In this document: piece after piece, positions 49,980 through 60,675 of the stretch | Numbering within the stretch: position 1 is the first letter of the stretch | Layout: each line of letters begins with the position of its first letter | DNA from: Pisolithus tinctorius | Lineage: Eukaryota; Basidiomycota; Agaricomycetes; Boletales; Pisolithaceae | Reading direction: 5' to 3' | Assembly (NCBI GenBank): GCA_024663395.1 | Contig: JANFAH010000077.1 | Location: forward strand, 1-64,000 | Length of the DNA: 64,000 nt | Made by a program: the position numbers and the translations under genes | The notes under the pieces: generated by a model | What the model saw: only the letters and a program-made list of their open reading frames with translations | What the model was told of the DNA's origin: nothing | Databases searched by the model: none

Positions 49980-52900
49980 TTACACAATATTCAATGTTGT
50001 AATTTTACTTTGCGGAACACTGGCGGAGTCTGCGAGCTGAACAGTAATGACGATGGAAGACGCGATCCTTTTATACTCGTTGTGGGGTAATTCAATCAAC
50101 AGAAGAGCATTAAATGGCCTCCTCAGTGTAATAAGAAGCTGTTTGTCTGTCGTCGTATCAAGTTTTGATGATGGACAAAGTAATTTTGAGTGCCAAGGGC
50201 GAACAAGCTGCAGAGCACCTTGCTCCATCGCTGCATCTTCTAGCTTGTTTGACAATACGATCTGAAGTGGTCTCAGATCAAATGCCTGGATCTTGTACCT
50301 GTAACTCGACGCCGACGGATTTTCCCGTTTCAGCTGAATTGCTGTAACACGATGGGTAATGCATGGCAATTCAAGGCGACGATTGATGAATTTTGGAAGG
50401 GGCGACTTGGAGAGCGAGCGATGCAGCATTCGCAGCGCTGCGGGCGATGGGGTCTGCTGATTCAATGTCGACTGTCTTTCTGTGTTATGTTGCGATGGAA
50501 GCAATGGTAGCTTCTGATACGAGCTGATGCGGGCAGGAAAACAGGAATGAAACGGCGATGCTTCTCCGACCCAATCTAGAATCGATATGTCCCCAGACTG
50601 CGATATGATTTCGGCTAGGAGACGACCGAGTGCGTTCTCAGCAGATTCCCCATACAGAACAGGTAGGTGGAGATTGAAGATCCCAAAAAGGGAATAAGCG
50701 ATATCCTCAGGCCGGGTGGTACAACGCTTTGACGCCCATTGGAGTTTTGAGCGAGCGTCATCCACACACGGAGAAAACGCGGAGAGGAAAGAGGACTCTA
50801 CTCCGGTCACCTTTTCCAGTTCTTCCAGCACAGCGACGTCGGTTTTGTGGTTCGAACTCCTAAGGTCCTTATAGACCGACCAGTTTTGGGTGTAGAATAG
50901 TACAGTCCTCGGGGCCAGGAGTTCTTGGAGAGTCCACCCACGTCGAAACCATTCGCTCTTCTCAAACGAACCATTATCGGGAACGTCAGAGAGATGAACG
51001 ATTGTCAGAGCGGACCGTCGATACCACGCAAACATGGATCCTATCGCTTCTTGCAACTCCGCACTGCTATCTTTGTCTATACAACACGTGTCGCTCCATG
51101 CCCATAGGTAATCCCGCTCGCAGGCGTGCAAACAGAAGGCTTGGAGCTTTCCAACCCCCGCCTCGGATGGCAAGGCGTATGGCAGCAACGGCTCGTCCTC
51201 ACCCCAGCGATGAGAAAAAGTGACGAACTGAAAGTATCCGGAGATGGAAGTCTTGATGTGCTCCATCCACTGATCCCTAGTGCATGCCGTGCACAAAGAC
51301 AGCAGCCGCTTGTATTGTGGACTGCTCATAAAGTGTGATAACTGCGCATCCCGGTTGCATAGGACGCCCGTACGCGTGTGCAGCAGCCTGGGCGGCATGG
51401 TTTTGAGGGTTTCAAATGCAACATCACGAATTACTGCCGCAATGTCAAAGGACACAAAACCTGGAGCACCGGACATGGTGACAACTCGTGGGCTGATCTT
51501 CATTCGGAGGTACTCCGTAAGGCAGCGCTGAGATACGTCGTAACCCTGATCACCGGGAATAAGTAGTTGCAGTGTTTCTTGCTCAAGTGCGATAGCCTCG
51601 TTTAAATCGTTGGCTGTGTGTTGTAGACGAAAACGCTTTACTAAACACAGTGCAAGGTCATGAAGGGGCGAAGCGCGGTCGGGATGCGTCGGCGGATGGA
51701 GCTCTAGTGTTGCACGTCCAAGTGTGATAGCTTCTTCCAAGTCGGCGACAATCCGCTGATTGTCGTACCTGTCAAGAAGACAAAGAACAAGCAAATGTAG
51801 CGACGAAGCCCGATCAGGGTGACCAGAGGGACGTAGTTCCAACACTGCACGGTGCAGTTCGATTGCCTCCTCCAGGTCGCACATTGCGGCGTGTTTCTGG
51901 AACCTCTTCCGAAGGTAGATAGCTAGGCTGTGGAGAGATGTGCCACGATCGGGATGACCTAGCGGGCGGAGCTTTATTGCTGCACGTGCAAATGCGACAG
52001 CTTCTTCCAAGTCGGAGACTATTCCCAGACTGTCATACCTATTCGAGAGACAGAGAGCAAGAGAATGCAGGGCCGAAGGCCGATCAGGATGTTCCGGGGG
52101 AAGCAGATCCAGTACGGCGCGGCGCAGCTTGATTGGGTCTTCCCGGTAGCGCCTTGCGGTGGGATTCTGAGGTCTCTTCTGGAGGTAGAAGGCAAGATTG
52201 CTGAGAGATATACCATGATAAAGATGACCCGGTGGACAGAGCTCTAATGCTGCGTGCGCCAGCGTGATGGCTTCGTCTAAGTCAGCAACTACCCCTTGAC
52301 TATCATACCTGTCCGAAAGACAGCGAGCGAGGCAACCAAGAGATGAAGCCCGGAGGGGATGTCCAGATGGACGTAGTTCCAATGCTGCACGATGTAACTC
52401 GATCGACTCTTCCAGATTGCACATTCCAGCGGATTTCTTGAACCTTTTGTAGAGGCTGTAAGCGACATTGTAGAGAGATGTGGAACGCAAGGGATCCCCT
52501 GGTGGACAGAGTTCTAGTTCTGCACGTCTGAGCGCGACAGCTTCTTCCAGGTCAGAGATTGCCCCCTGGCTATCATACCTATCCGAAAGACGAACAGCAA
52601 GCCAATGGAGAGATGAAGCCCGGTCAGGATGTCCAGATGGATGTAGTTCCAATACTGCACGGTGTAACTCAATTGACTCCTCCAGATCGCACATTCTAGC
52701 AAGTCTCCTGGACCTCTTGTAGAGGCAGCAAGCAATATCGTGCAGACATGTGGCACGAGAGGGATCTCCTGGTGGATGGAGTTCTAGTTCTGCACGTCTA
52801 AGCGCAATGGCCTCTTCCAGGTCGGCGATTGCCCCCCGGCTATCATACCCATCTGAAAGACAGACAGCAAGCCAATAGAGAGATGAAACCTGGTCAGGAT

Positions 52901-54980
52901 GTCCAGGTGGACGTAATTCCAACGCTGCACAGTGTAACCCAATTGACTCCTCCAGATCGCACATTCTAGCAAGTTTCTTGAACCTCTGTTGGAGGTAGCG
53001 AGCAACACTGTGGAGACATGCAGCACGAAAGGGATCTCCTGGTGGACAGAGCTCTAGCTCTGCACGTCCGAGGGTGACAGCTTCTTCCAAGTCGGCAATT
53101 GTCCCCTGGCAGTCATACCTATCTGAATGACAGATAGCAAGCCAATGGAGAGATAAAGCCTGGTCAGGATGTCCAGATGGACGTAGTTCCAATGCTGCAC
53201 GGTGTAACTCAATTGACTCCTCCAGATCGCACATTCTAGCAAGTTTCTTGAACCTCTTGTGGAGGTACCAAGCAACATCGCAGAGACAAGAGGCACGAAA
53301 GGGATCTCCTGGTGGACGGAGTTCTAGTTCTGCACGTCTAAGCGTGATGGCTTCTTCCAGGTCGGCAATTGCCCCCTGGCTATCATACCTATCAGAAAGA
53401 CAGACAGCAAGCCAACAGAGAGATGAAACCCGGTCAGGATGTCCAGATGGACGTAGTTCCAACGCTGCACGGTGTAACCCAATTGACTCCTCCAGATTGC
53501 ACATTCTAGCGAGTTTCTTGAACTTCTGTTGGAAGTAGCAAGCAACACTGTAGAGACATGTGGCACGAAAGGGATCTCCTGGTGGATAGAGCTCTAGCTC
53601 TGCAAGCGCGACAGCTTCTTCCAGGTCGGAGATTGCCCCCTGGCTATCATACCCATCTGAAAGATAGAGAGCAAGCGAACCAAGAGATGAAGCCCGGCCA
53701 GGATGTCCAGATGGAAATAGTTCCAATGCTTCACGGTGTAACCCAATTGACTCCTCCAGATCACACATTCTAGCAAGTTTCTTGAACCTGCTGTAGAGGA
53801 AGCAAGCGACATTGTGAAGAGGTATGGCACGAATGAGATCCCCTGATGGGAGGAGCTCTAGTTCTGCATGTCCGAGGGTGACAGCTTCTTCCAAGTCGGC
53901 AATTGTCCCCTGGCAGTCATACCTATCTGAATGACAGATAGCAAGCCAATGGAGAGATAAAGCCTGGTCAGGATGTCCAGATGGACGTAGTTCCAATGCT
54001 GCACGGTGTAACTCAATTGACTCCTCCAGATCGCACATTCTAGCAAGTTTCTCGAACCTCTTGTGGAGGTACAAAGCAACGTCGCAGAGACAAGAGGCAC
54101 GAAAGGGATCTCCCGGTGGATAGAGCTCTAACTCTGCACGTCCAAGCGCGACAGCTTCTTCCAGGTTGGAGATTGCCCCCTGGCTATCATACCTATCTGA
54201 AAGACAGACAGCAAGCAAACCGAGAGATGAAGCCCGGTCAGGATGTCCAGATGGACATAGTTCCAACGCTGCACGGTATAACCCAATTGACTCCTCCAGA
54301 TCGCACATTCTAGCGAGTTTCTTGAACCTCCATTGGAGGTAGCAAGCAACGTCACAGAGACAAGAGGCACGAAAGGGATCTCCTGGTGGACGGAGTTCTA
54401 GTTCTGCACGGCTGAGCGTGACGGCTTCTTCCAGGTCGGCAATTGCCCCCTGGCTATCATACCTATCCGAAAGACAGATAGCAAGCCAACAGAGAGATGA
54501 AGCCCGGTCAGGATGTCCAGATGGACATAGTTCCAACGCTGCACGGTGTAACCCAATTGACTCCTCCAGATCGCACATTCTAGCGAGTTTCTTGAACCTC
54601 AGATGGAGGTCGTAAGCAACATTGTGGAGACATGTGGCACGAAAGGGATCTCCTGGTGGACAGAGTGCTAGTTCTGCATGTCCAAGTGCAACAGCTTCTT
54701 CCAGGTCGGCGATTGCCCCCTGGCTATCATACCTATCTGAAAGACAGACAGCAAGCCAACGGAGAGATGAAGCCCGGTCAGAATGTCCAGAGGGTCGTAG
54801 TTCCAACGCCGCGTGGTGTAACTTAATTGCCTCGTCCAAGTCGCCAACTTCCCTCTGTCTCCCGAATTTATCGTAGAGGGCCTGTGCCAGGTTGAAGAGG
54901 GAAACATCCCTGCCATCATGTCCAGGAGGGCAGAGTGTCAACTCTGCTCGCTCGTGCGAAATGTAGTCTGTCGAAGCCAT
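49980..54980 (-). CDS. TPR-HET protein: about 12 double TPR units fused to a C-terminal HET domain
   Basis: A single uninterrupted reading frame of 1,666 residues, without introns, unlike every other gene here. The ATG at 54980 is the first one in frame. Residues 45-1120 are tandem units of about 90 residues, each two TPR-like repeats. Typical halves read LEESIELHRAALELRPSGHP and LSDRYDSQGAIADLEEAV. This TPR style is common in Agaricomycetes, usually before a CHAT protease domain. Here residues about 1,250-1,400 are instead a HET domain, with FVTFSHRWGEDEPLL, YLWAWSDTCCIDKD, FRRGWTLQELLAPRTVLFY and DIAYSLFGIFNLHLPVLYGE. HET domains trigger cell death in vegetative incompatibility. No NACHT or NB-ARC P-loop is seen in the 130-residue linker. 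The last 250 residues match nothing I know. Sensing by repeats with a death effector is the likely logic, but this is inference. Confidence 0.9.
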   Translation of the reverse strand: MASTDYISHERAELTLCPPGHDGRDVSLFNLAQALYDKFGRQREVGDLDEAIKLHHAALELRPSGHSDRASSLRWLAVCLSDRYDSQGAIADLEEAVALGHAELALCPPGDPFRATCLHNVAYDLHLRFKKLARMCDLEESIGLHRAALELCPSGHPDRASSLCWLAICLSDRYDSQGAIADLEEAVTLSRAELELRPPGDPFRASCLCDVACYLQWRFKKLARMCDLEESIGLYRAALELCPSGHPDRASSLGLLAVCLSDRYDSQGAISNLEEAVALGRAELELYPPGDPFRASCLCDVALYLHKRFEKLARMCDLEESIELHRAALELRPSGHPDQALSLHWLAICHSDRYDCQGTIADLEEAVTLGHAELELLPSGDLIRAIPLHNVACFLYSRFKKLARMCDLEESIGLHREALELFPSGHPGRASSLGSLALYLSDGYDSQGAISDLEEAVALAELELYPPGDPFRATCLYSVACYFQQKFKKLARMCNLEESIGLHRAALELRPSGHPDRVSSLCWLAVCLSDRYDSQGAIADLEEAITLRRAELELRPPGDPFRASCLCDVAWYLHKRFKKLARMCDLEESIELHRAALELRPSGHPDQALSLHWLAICHSDRYDCQGTIADLEEAVTLGRAELELCPPGDPFRAACLHSVARYLQQRFKKLARMCDLEESIGLHCAALELRPPGHPDQVSSLYWLAVCLSDGYDSRGAIADLEEAIALRRAELELHPPGDPSRATCLHDIACCLYKRSRRLARMCDLEESIELHRAVLELHPSGHPDRASSLHWLAVRLSDRYDSQGAISDLEEAVALRRAELELCPPGDPLRSTSLYNVAYSLYKRFKKSAGMCNLEESIELHRAALELRPSGHPLRASSLGCLARCLSDRYDSQGVVADLDEAITLAHAALELCPPGHLYHGISLSNLAFYLQKRPQNPTARRYREDPIKLRRAVLDLLPPEHPDRPSALHSLALCLSNRYDSLGIVSDLEEAVAFARAAIKLRPLGHPDRGTSLHSLAIYLRKRFQKHAAMCDLEEAIELHRAVLELRPSGHPDRASSLHLLVLCLLDRYDNQRIVADLEEAITLGRATLELHPPTHPDRASPLHDLALCLVKRFRLQHTANDLNEAIALEQETLQLLIPGDQGYDVSQRCLTEYLRMKISPRVVTMSGAPGFVSFDIAAVIRDVAFETLKTMPPRLLHTRTGVLCNRDAQLSHFMSSPQYKRLLSLCTACTRDQWMEHIKTSISGYFQFVTFSHRWGEDEPLLPYALPSEAGVGKLQAFCLHACERDYLWAWSDTCCIDKDSSAELQEAIGSMFAWYRRSALTIVHLSDVPDNGSFEKSEWFRRGWTLQELLAPRTVLFYTQNWSVYKDLRSSNHKTDVAVLEELEKVTGVESSFLSAFSPCVDDARSKLQWASKRCTTRPEDIAYSLFGIFNLHLPVLYGESAENALGRLLAEIISQSGDISILDWVGEASPFHSCFPARISSYQKLPLLPSQHNTERQSTLNQQTPSPAALRMLHRSLSKSPLPKFINRRLELPCITHRVTAIQLKRENPSASSYRYKIQAFDLRPLQIVLSNKLEDAAMEQGALQLVRPWHSKLLCPSSKLDTTTDKQLLITLRRPFNALLLIELPHNEYKRIASSIVITVQLADSASVPQSKITTLNIV
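52434..54857 (-). repeat. tandem 270-bp coding repeats of the TPR-HET gene
   Basis: Nine near-identical units of about 270 bp (one of 264 bp at 53,777-53,514), followed by three more diverged units down to 51,624. The tract 53,870-54,052 is identical base for base to 53,066-53,248, three units away, which points to recent gene conversion or unequal exchange. The regular 270-bp spacing also produces a ladder of spurious 80-codon frames on the same strand. Confidence 0.9.
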
Positions 54981-55372
54981 CAAATGGGGATATAAACTGT
55001 GGAAATGGTTCTTCCTTCGGAGCGGGTTCAGTAATCAGCTGCAATCAGACAGGAACAGTCGAATCCACACCTTATCAATTGCACAACAAGACGAAACACA
55101 GTAGGCAATTAGCGGGGATAATTGAGCAATGGGAAAGCGCACATACTCCAATGCACGAAGTATAATGCAGGGAATAGTGGCTGTCGGTCGGACGCGAATG
55201 TAACTACATGGAGATCAATGCATATATCATGACGATGAACCGAGAGCGACTGCACCGATGGATGGAAAAGTGCCAGGTGGTTAAGAAAGCCGCGCTGTGT
55301 GCTGCTTGAGCAAGTCGTGCAGATTGAAGAAATGAGGAGCATCTCACCAGTAGCCCGACAGTTGGTGAACGT

Positions 55373-55411
<39 letters not shown>

Positions 55412-57439
55412 GCAAGATTCGAAGAAAAGCACAGGATTGCCGCCCGCGCCCATCATGGCCCTGTTGCCCTTGAACCTGTGACTAGCACAGCACTCCACCC
55501 GTCGTCCCAAATAGTAATTTCATGATCAGCTCCCCCCCTTTGCATGGATTTCGAGTAGGAACATGCGAGAAATTTGCTGTGGACATTACTGACTGTAAGC
55601 TGTGCGGCCATGACCGCTGGTGTTGTGGGACATAACTTTGCACTCGACCTACTCCGCGTGTTCACTGCTGCCAGGGAATGCCGGCCCGTACGTAAACGTG
55701 CCGTGGGAAAGATCTGGTTTGATCAAGCGACCACCACACGCTAGTACTATCTAGGCGATGAATATCCCAGCCCACGGAAACACCAATGCCCTTCGCCTCA
55801 AGTGCAAGTATAGTGGCTGCTGACAATCAGCGATAACAAGTTTGTTGACAAAGACGCGTCACCCTGAAATTTTCATCAGATGTTCGGAGACGTGTGGCTT
55901 GTGTCTGATTCTATGGCGTCCCCTAGGTTGCATTTTCACCTGCTGCTGCGTATGAACTCGCCTGCGTATCCTCAAGGAAGCTTTCTATGACGATGCCTAA
56001 CTCATACTCATCTCTTGGACGTGGGCGGAATCACCCCTGATTCTGCTCTTAGTAATGCGTTCGTCGTGCGCCAGCTTCACCACACACACCACACTAGCAT
56101 TTTGAAGGCATGGCTACTTGCCTGGTGCAACCTGCACAGGGAAGGATGAGCGAACACTAAGAGTCTCGCATACATCCTGGTGTGACTAGATCGGAGGATC
56201 ATTCAACTCCTTGATATTGGTATGTGTGTGCGGTTCATTACTGTCTCTCTTGCTCATACTGCTCTCTCGATGGTGCTTAGTTTCTTCTGCCCGGTGATGA
56301 CGCGCTGGCGCCAGGAGGACATAGCCGTGTTGGCAGGGCATGGCGTGATTGGATGGACTGCGAGGGTCCTACGCTGGCCAAGTTAAAAGCCGCGAATGTG
56401 ACATATGACTGTGACTGTTGAGTGCATACAAAACCCTACCACTCGCTTCCCATCTCTCGAGTGGGCATTTCTCCCTGCCGTCAACCTGGTAAATTGGCTC
56501 TCTTTAATCGTTCGTTCGATAAATTTCGATAAATGAGTTACTTGTGTTCGAGTACCAGGTCCAAATCCAATGCACGACTGACACCCAGGCTTGTGTGCTT
56601 TGACTGCGGTGACTCGCCAGTGGATTCGATGTTAACAAAAACTCGAGAGGACACGAGTCGATACATTTCATTCAGACATGAAGAATAGGCCCTTCGCTGC
56701 CGAAGACAGGGTGATTGTCAAGCCTGCCCAGAGGCGATGCAAAGGACAGCATGGGTTATGTAGTAAAGTTGAAGACGTTGTATACAGTATACCGCCACTA
56801 AACCCTTCGAGGTGCAACTCGATTGCCGGGGGAGACGGAACACCCATGGTAGATTAGCAGAGAGCGATGTTGAATGGACCTAATTGGATAAAAGTCGCAA
56901 TTCGGTACTGCCAGAGACACTCAACGTTATTCGAGGCGTAAGTCATAAAAAATAATACCATCGTCGTTGGTGGCGACTGACTGCGGCGCGACTCTAGAAT
57001 GTTCTTTGAGCCCGCAAGGTCAATGGCATCCAAGCTATCCCGATTTCCGAAGCATTACTTCATAGGGTTCTGGTTACTGCTTACATCTCACGACTATTGT
57101 CCGTTGGCAAGTACCGAAAATGCATGCAATTCAGGGCCATGTGCAGCTACGGTCACCGGTTAACCGGAGAATAATATGGCTTGTATGTACGACCCTGCGG
57201 CTCAGCACCTCGAGTCTGCGTCGAGAGAGAAGCAGTGTCTTGTCATCCCTGGTTCGAAATGCGGGCGGATACCGAGTCCTCAGAAACAACGACAAGGAAC
57301 TCTGAGGTACGTTGCCTATCATGTCTGGGACTCTGGCTATTTATAAATTTCTACCCAGATGTTACCGTGCTGTCGCCCTCGAACACGCTCAATTTCGCAG
57401 CTCTGCTTGCAAGTTCTGCAGTGGGGGACGTTTGGAGTT
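54981..57439. other. intergenic, no gene seen
   Basis: About 2.5 kb upstream of the TPR-HET gene. It holds a GA microsatellite and no supported coding sequence. Confidence 0.45.
55375..55408. repeat. (GA)17 microsatellite
   Basis: Thirty-four bases of perfect GA dinucleotide about 400 bp upstream of the TPR-HET start. Confidence 0.95.
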
Positions 57440-58150
57440 TCGATGTGCCGTCGGGCTGGTATGATGGCGGCAGCGACTTTGCATCTGTACTTGAGCTAAG
57501 GAGGTTTCCGGGTCGGAAGATCCTCTCTGCAACCAGTATTAGATGCGACTAGGATCTGTCCGGGCTGCCTCATTCATCATTCCCATTTTATAGGCGGCCA
57601 ATCAGCATGGTGTAATGTCATAGGTGAGTTCACTCGTTGCGCACTAATCCTCTCTTTAAGATTTCAAGGAGAGAACGTTGACATGCGTGCGTTCCGTCGG
57701 TAGACAGATTGCTCTCGAAGTACGTAGCATTGTTCAAGGGCGCGGTGGCTTCGACTTCAAATGGTTAATAATATGCAGCTATGCGGAGACGAAGCTCTGG
57801 AGATATGGAGTTAACTTCAGGACAAAGCATCATGTCGAGACAGTCGAGAAAGTGAGTATCATGCGAACGACCGTTGAGCACCTGGACTAACGTTACCAGG
57901 TGAGATGATCGTCAAAGAATGAGGAGAAGGTAAGGGCATCTTCTGTGATAGTAACATGCGTTAAAAGCTTTTCCACGTATATAGTCCCCTTGGGTGTGCT
58001 CCAGACAGAGCACATCTAGCTCTGAACCTCCTGATTCAGACCGGCCACGCTGTGCAGAAGTATGAGAAGACCCAAAGGTAATTTCAGAGGTTCAGCCCTA
58101 TACCCAGAAATATGTCGGACGGCAAGACTATTGGTTTGCGGACAGACAAA
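57440..58150 (+). repeat. diverged direct repeat, left copy
   Basis: The sequence from about 57,440 to 58,150 is recognisably similar, in the same orientation, to 63,255-63,960. Shared blocks include GATTTCAAGG, ATTGCTCTCGAAG, TCATGCGAACGAC and CTGTGCAGAAG. The pieces do not keep one open frame. It may be a decayed gene fragment or element. No product is recognised. Confidence 0.65.
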
Positions 58151-58984
58151 CCTCTAAGGGTTATCACGAACGACGGAAAGATAATTGGGCTATCTGAGAC
58201 GCGGCGATTATTAAAATGATCATTCTGTCTGCCACTGCACAGGGCAAGTCACTGAGCTCGTGCGAGCCAAACCTTGATCTTTTAGCCGTTCACCCTGTTC
58301 CACCTGTCCCTTTACGTTCTTCCTCTATCCCCTGTTGCATGAACTAGCGAGTTCTGTTCTGGCAATGCGCTACTGCGTTCACTCATTGGCAGTTCCTATC
58401 ACTCGCCTATTTGTCGTCCTGAAGTTCCCTTTCCTTGTTCTGCCGCATAACTAACCAAGTAAACACAATGCAGTGGTCAACCAAAAGGCGAATTATCTTT
58501 CCAGGAAGCTGCACAGGATCGCCCGCGGAAAGGAATGTGACACACCATGCGAGTCTGTTAATCAGTCCAGACAGGCCTCCACTGTCACCACTATGCCATG
58601 GCGCACAGGGGTACCCTATCTCGAAGCCTGTAAATCGTGAGGTAGTGCCAGCCATGTCGAGTTCTGCCTGCGCTCCTGTCGTCGGCACACATGCACGCCT
58701 TGCAGTTGATGTATTGGTTGCATCTGAGATTTCAAATCCAGAGGGTCTGGAGACCCCCCGTCATTGCATGCTAGGGGGCGGCATTGCTTGCATTGGGGAC
58801 ATCTGGAACGTGCAAAATTTACTTGCGGTGAGCTTTCAAGCATTCAAAAATATCTTGTCATGTGTATAGGTACAGGGGTGCATGGAGGGTCCATGTGCAC
58901 ATGTACATTTGCACACAAAGCCAGCATGGGGTGACCTTTCCAGCAAGGTACTTTCGAAAGGTCTGATACGGCCAGGAGGAAACG
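58151..58984. other. intergenic, no supported gene
   Basis: An open frame of 144 codons at 58,435-58,869 has no motif or splice support. I see nothing else. Confidence 0.4.
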
Positions 58985-60520
58985 GGCACGTGACGCATCG
59001 TCGCTGTGATTGTCGCGCTGAGAGTAAAGCTACTACGCCATCGTGAATGACTCCGTCCCCAACCTGAGGCGTAGACAAAGTAGCTCACAACAAACTTCGA
59101 CATCGAAGGAACGTTGCTTTCAAACTGTGTAATCCATCTCTCACGACGACGAGCCTACGCATCTCAGTTGGACACCGCGTTCTCTCTGAAGTCTGCGCAA
59201 ACACGCCTCGACGTCTTCATCGTCCTTGTCCACAAAGTCTCCCATCTTGACGCTGCTCACGGGTGTTGAGATGCGAGAAATAAAACCTTCCTGGTGAAGT
59301 CAAGGCAGCTGTTACTCATTCATCCAACCGGCGGACAACGAGGCAATACGGAGGAACTGGAGGTCGGTCGACAGATGCGAAAGGGAAATAGGTGGCTGCA
59401 TGGCATGAGATCCAAGTTCGGGGACTAGGGCGAAGGATGATGAACCGGTTCGAGCACTGAAAAGCGGTATGTTCTACATTCATGCTACCTCTGCTCAAAT
59501 TAAATGACACTGATCTGCAAGCACATGTGGCAGTAGTCGTCCCAAAGAAGAAAAACCCTCTCTCAAATCTGCTGGTCTCGAAATCTTATCCGCGTCCAAC
59601 CCTCACCAAGTCCGTACAAGCTGGATAAATCCCCACCATTCGTTCTAGTTCGCAGCACGTCGCCTTCCAAGCTTACGAATGGTATCACTCACCCACCAGT
59701 GCAACATTCAATCCAACTGTGTCAACCCATGCACCAACGTATCCTGCTCTCAGAGCACAACATCGTGAGGAGAGCATGCTGAGTGTTATTGGTTCCCTTG
59801 TGGTTAATCCATGTACCCTCGGACTTGTTAGTTTGCCGGCGGTGGTGAAGGGGATAAAGAGGTTAATACGCTGAGGGGATTGGTACCATTCAAGTACAAG
59901 GGGACCAACAGGGAAGAAAGTGATCGGAACGCTGACAGGACTCAGGCGCGTCAACACCATTGTCATACGTGGCGACCGGTGTGGTGTACATGCTAGGTTG
60001 TCACAACGTTCAAGTTTTTGTCTACGGTCGCACTCGCACAGAAAGCACTACCATCATTTCTGGAGTAACTTTTTGCACCAAATTTTTGTTCCTGAACCCA
60101 GTGCTGCAATCACGTCGGAAGTAGATCCATTTCACTTCCTCCTACGGTAGTATCTTCGAGTTCAGTCTCAGCTTTGGTGTCGTTACCCACGAAAGATAAC
60201 ATCTTCTTGAGTTCGACCTGCTCAATACGTCCCAAAGCGCTCTGGATGCAGTGGTAGGCGTCACGGACAGCGCGAAGAAATAGGCACGCGAAGAGACAGC
60301 GCGATTCGTGAAGGAAGCAGTGCGACGCTTATTCCCCCGTGCTGCGGCTTGCTTTTGTTACTTTACCTATTGTCATCGCTACGCATGGCTACACCTGTCT
60401 GTCGAATCAAATTCCAAAAGAGCTCTAGGCGTCACAAGTCATCGAGGCACATATGTACACACTCGACCAACGGGATAATTTCAAGATTGATCTTTGGGAA
60501 ATCAATCATTACTGCATGAC
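58985..60520 (+). pseudogene. decayed second copy of the borealin-type gene, with an internal inversion
   Basis: From the promoter box (CACGTGACGCATC at 58,987) to beyond the 3' end, the sequence follows the intact gene at 47.95-49.75 kb in order. The ATG is lost, many indels break the frame and a TAG replaces CAA at 60,281-60,283. Between about 59,181 and 59,334 the copy matches the reverse complement of 48,178-48,341, the part that codes the helix with GLISRIPKLV. On either side the match returns to forward orientation. Introns are present in the copy, so it arose by DNA duplication and not from mRNA. Confidence 0.88.
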
Positions 60521-60675
60521 CAGGATTAGTGGGTTGGGATGAGAACACGGGGGGGCTAACATGGCGAACTACATAATGCATTCATAAAGTTGCTTTGATT
60601 CGAGGAGACCCATAATTCCTCAACAAGAACGTGGCGATATCGTGAGCTGCAACATTGTTTCAGTTTAGGTCACTA

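Noticed and set aside
52514..54370. Series of 80-codon frames spaced 270 bp apart on the minus strand
   Set aside because: They are off-frame readings of the TPR DNA repeats, and the regular spacing comes from the repeat unit.
57235..57260. tRNA gene suggested by a GGTTCGAA-like B box
   Set aside because: No matching A box or cloverleaf stems at the needed distance.
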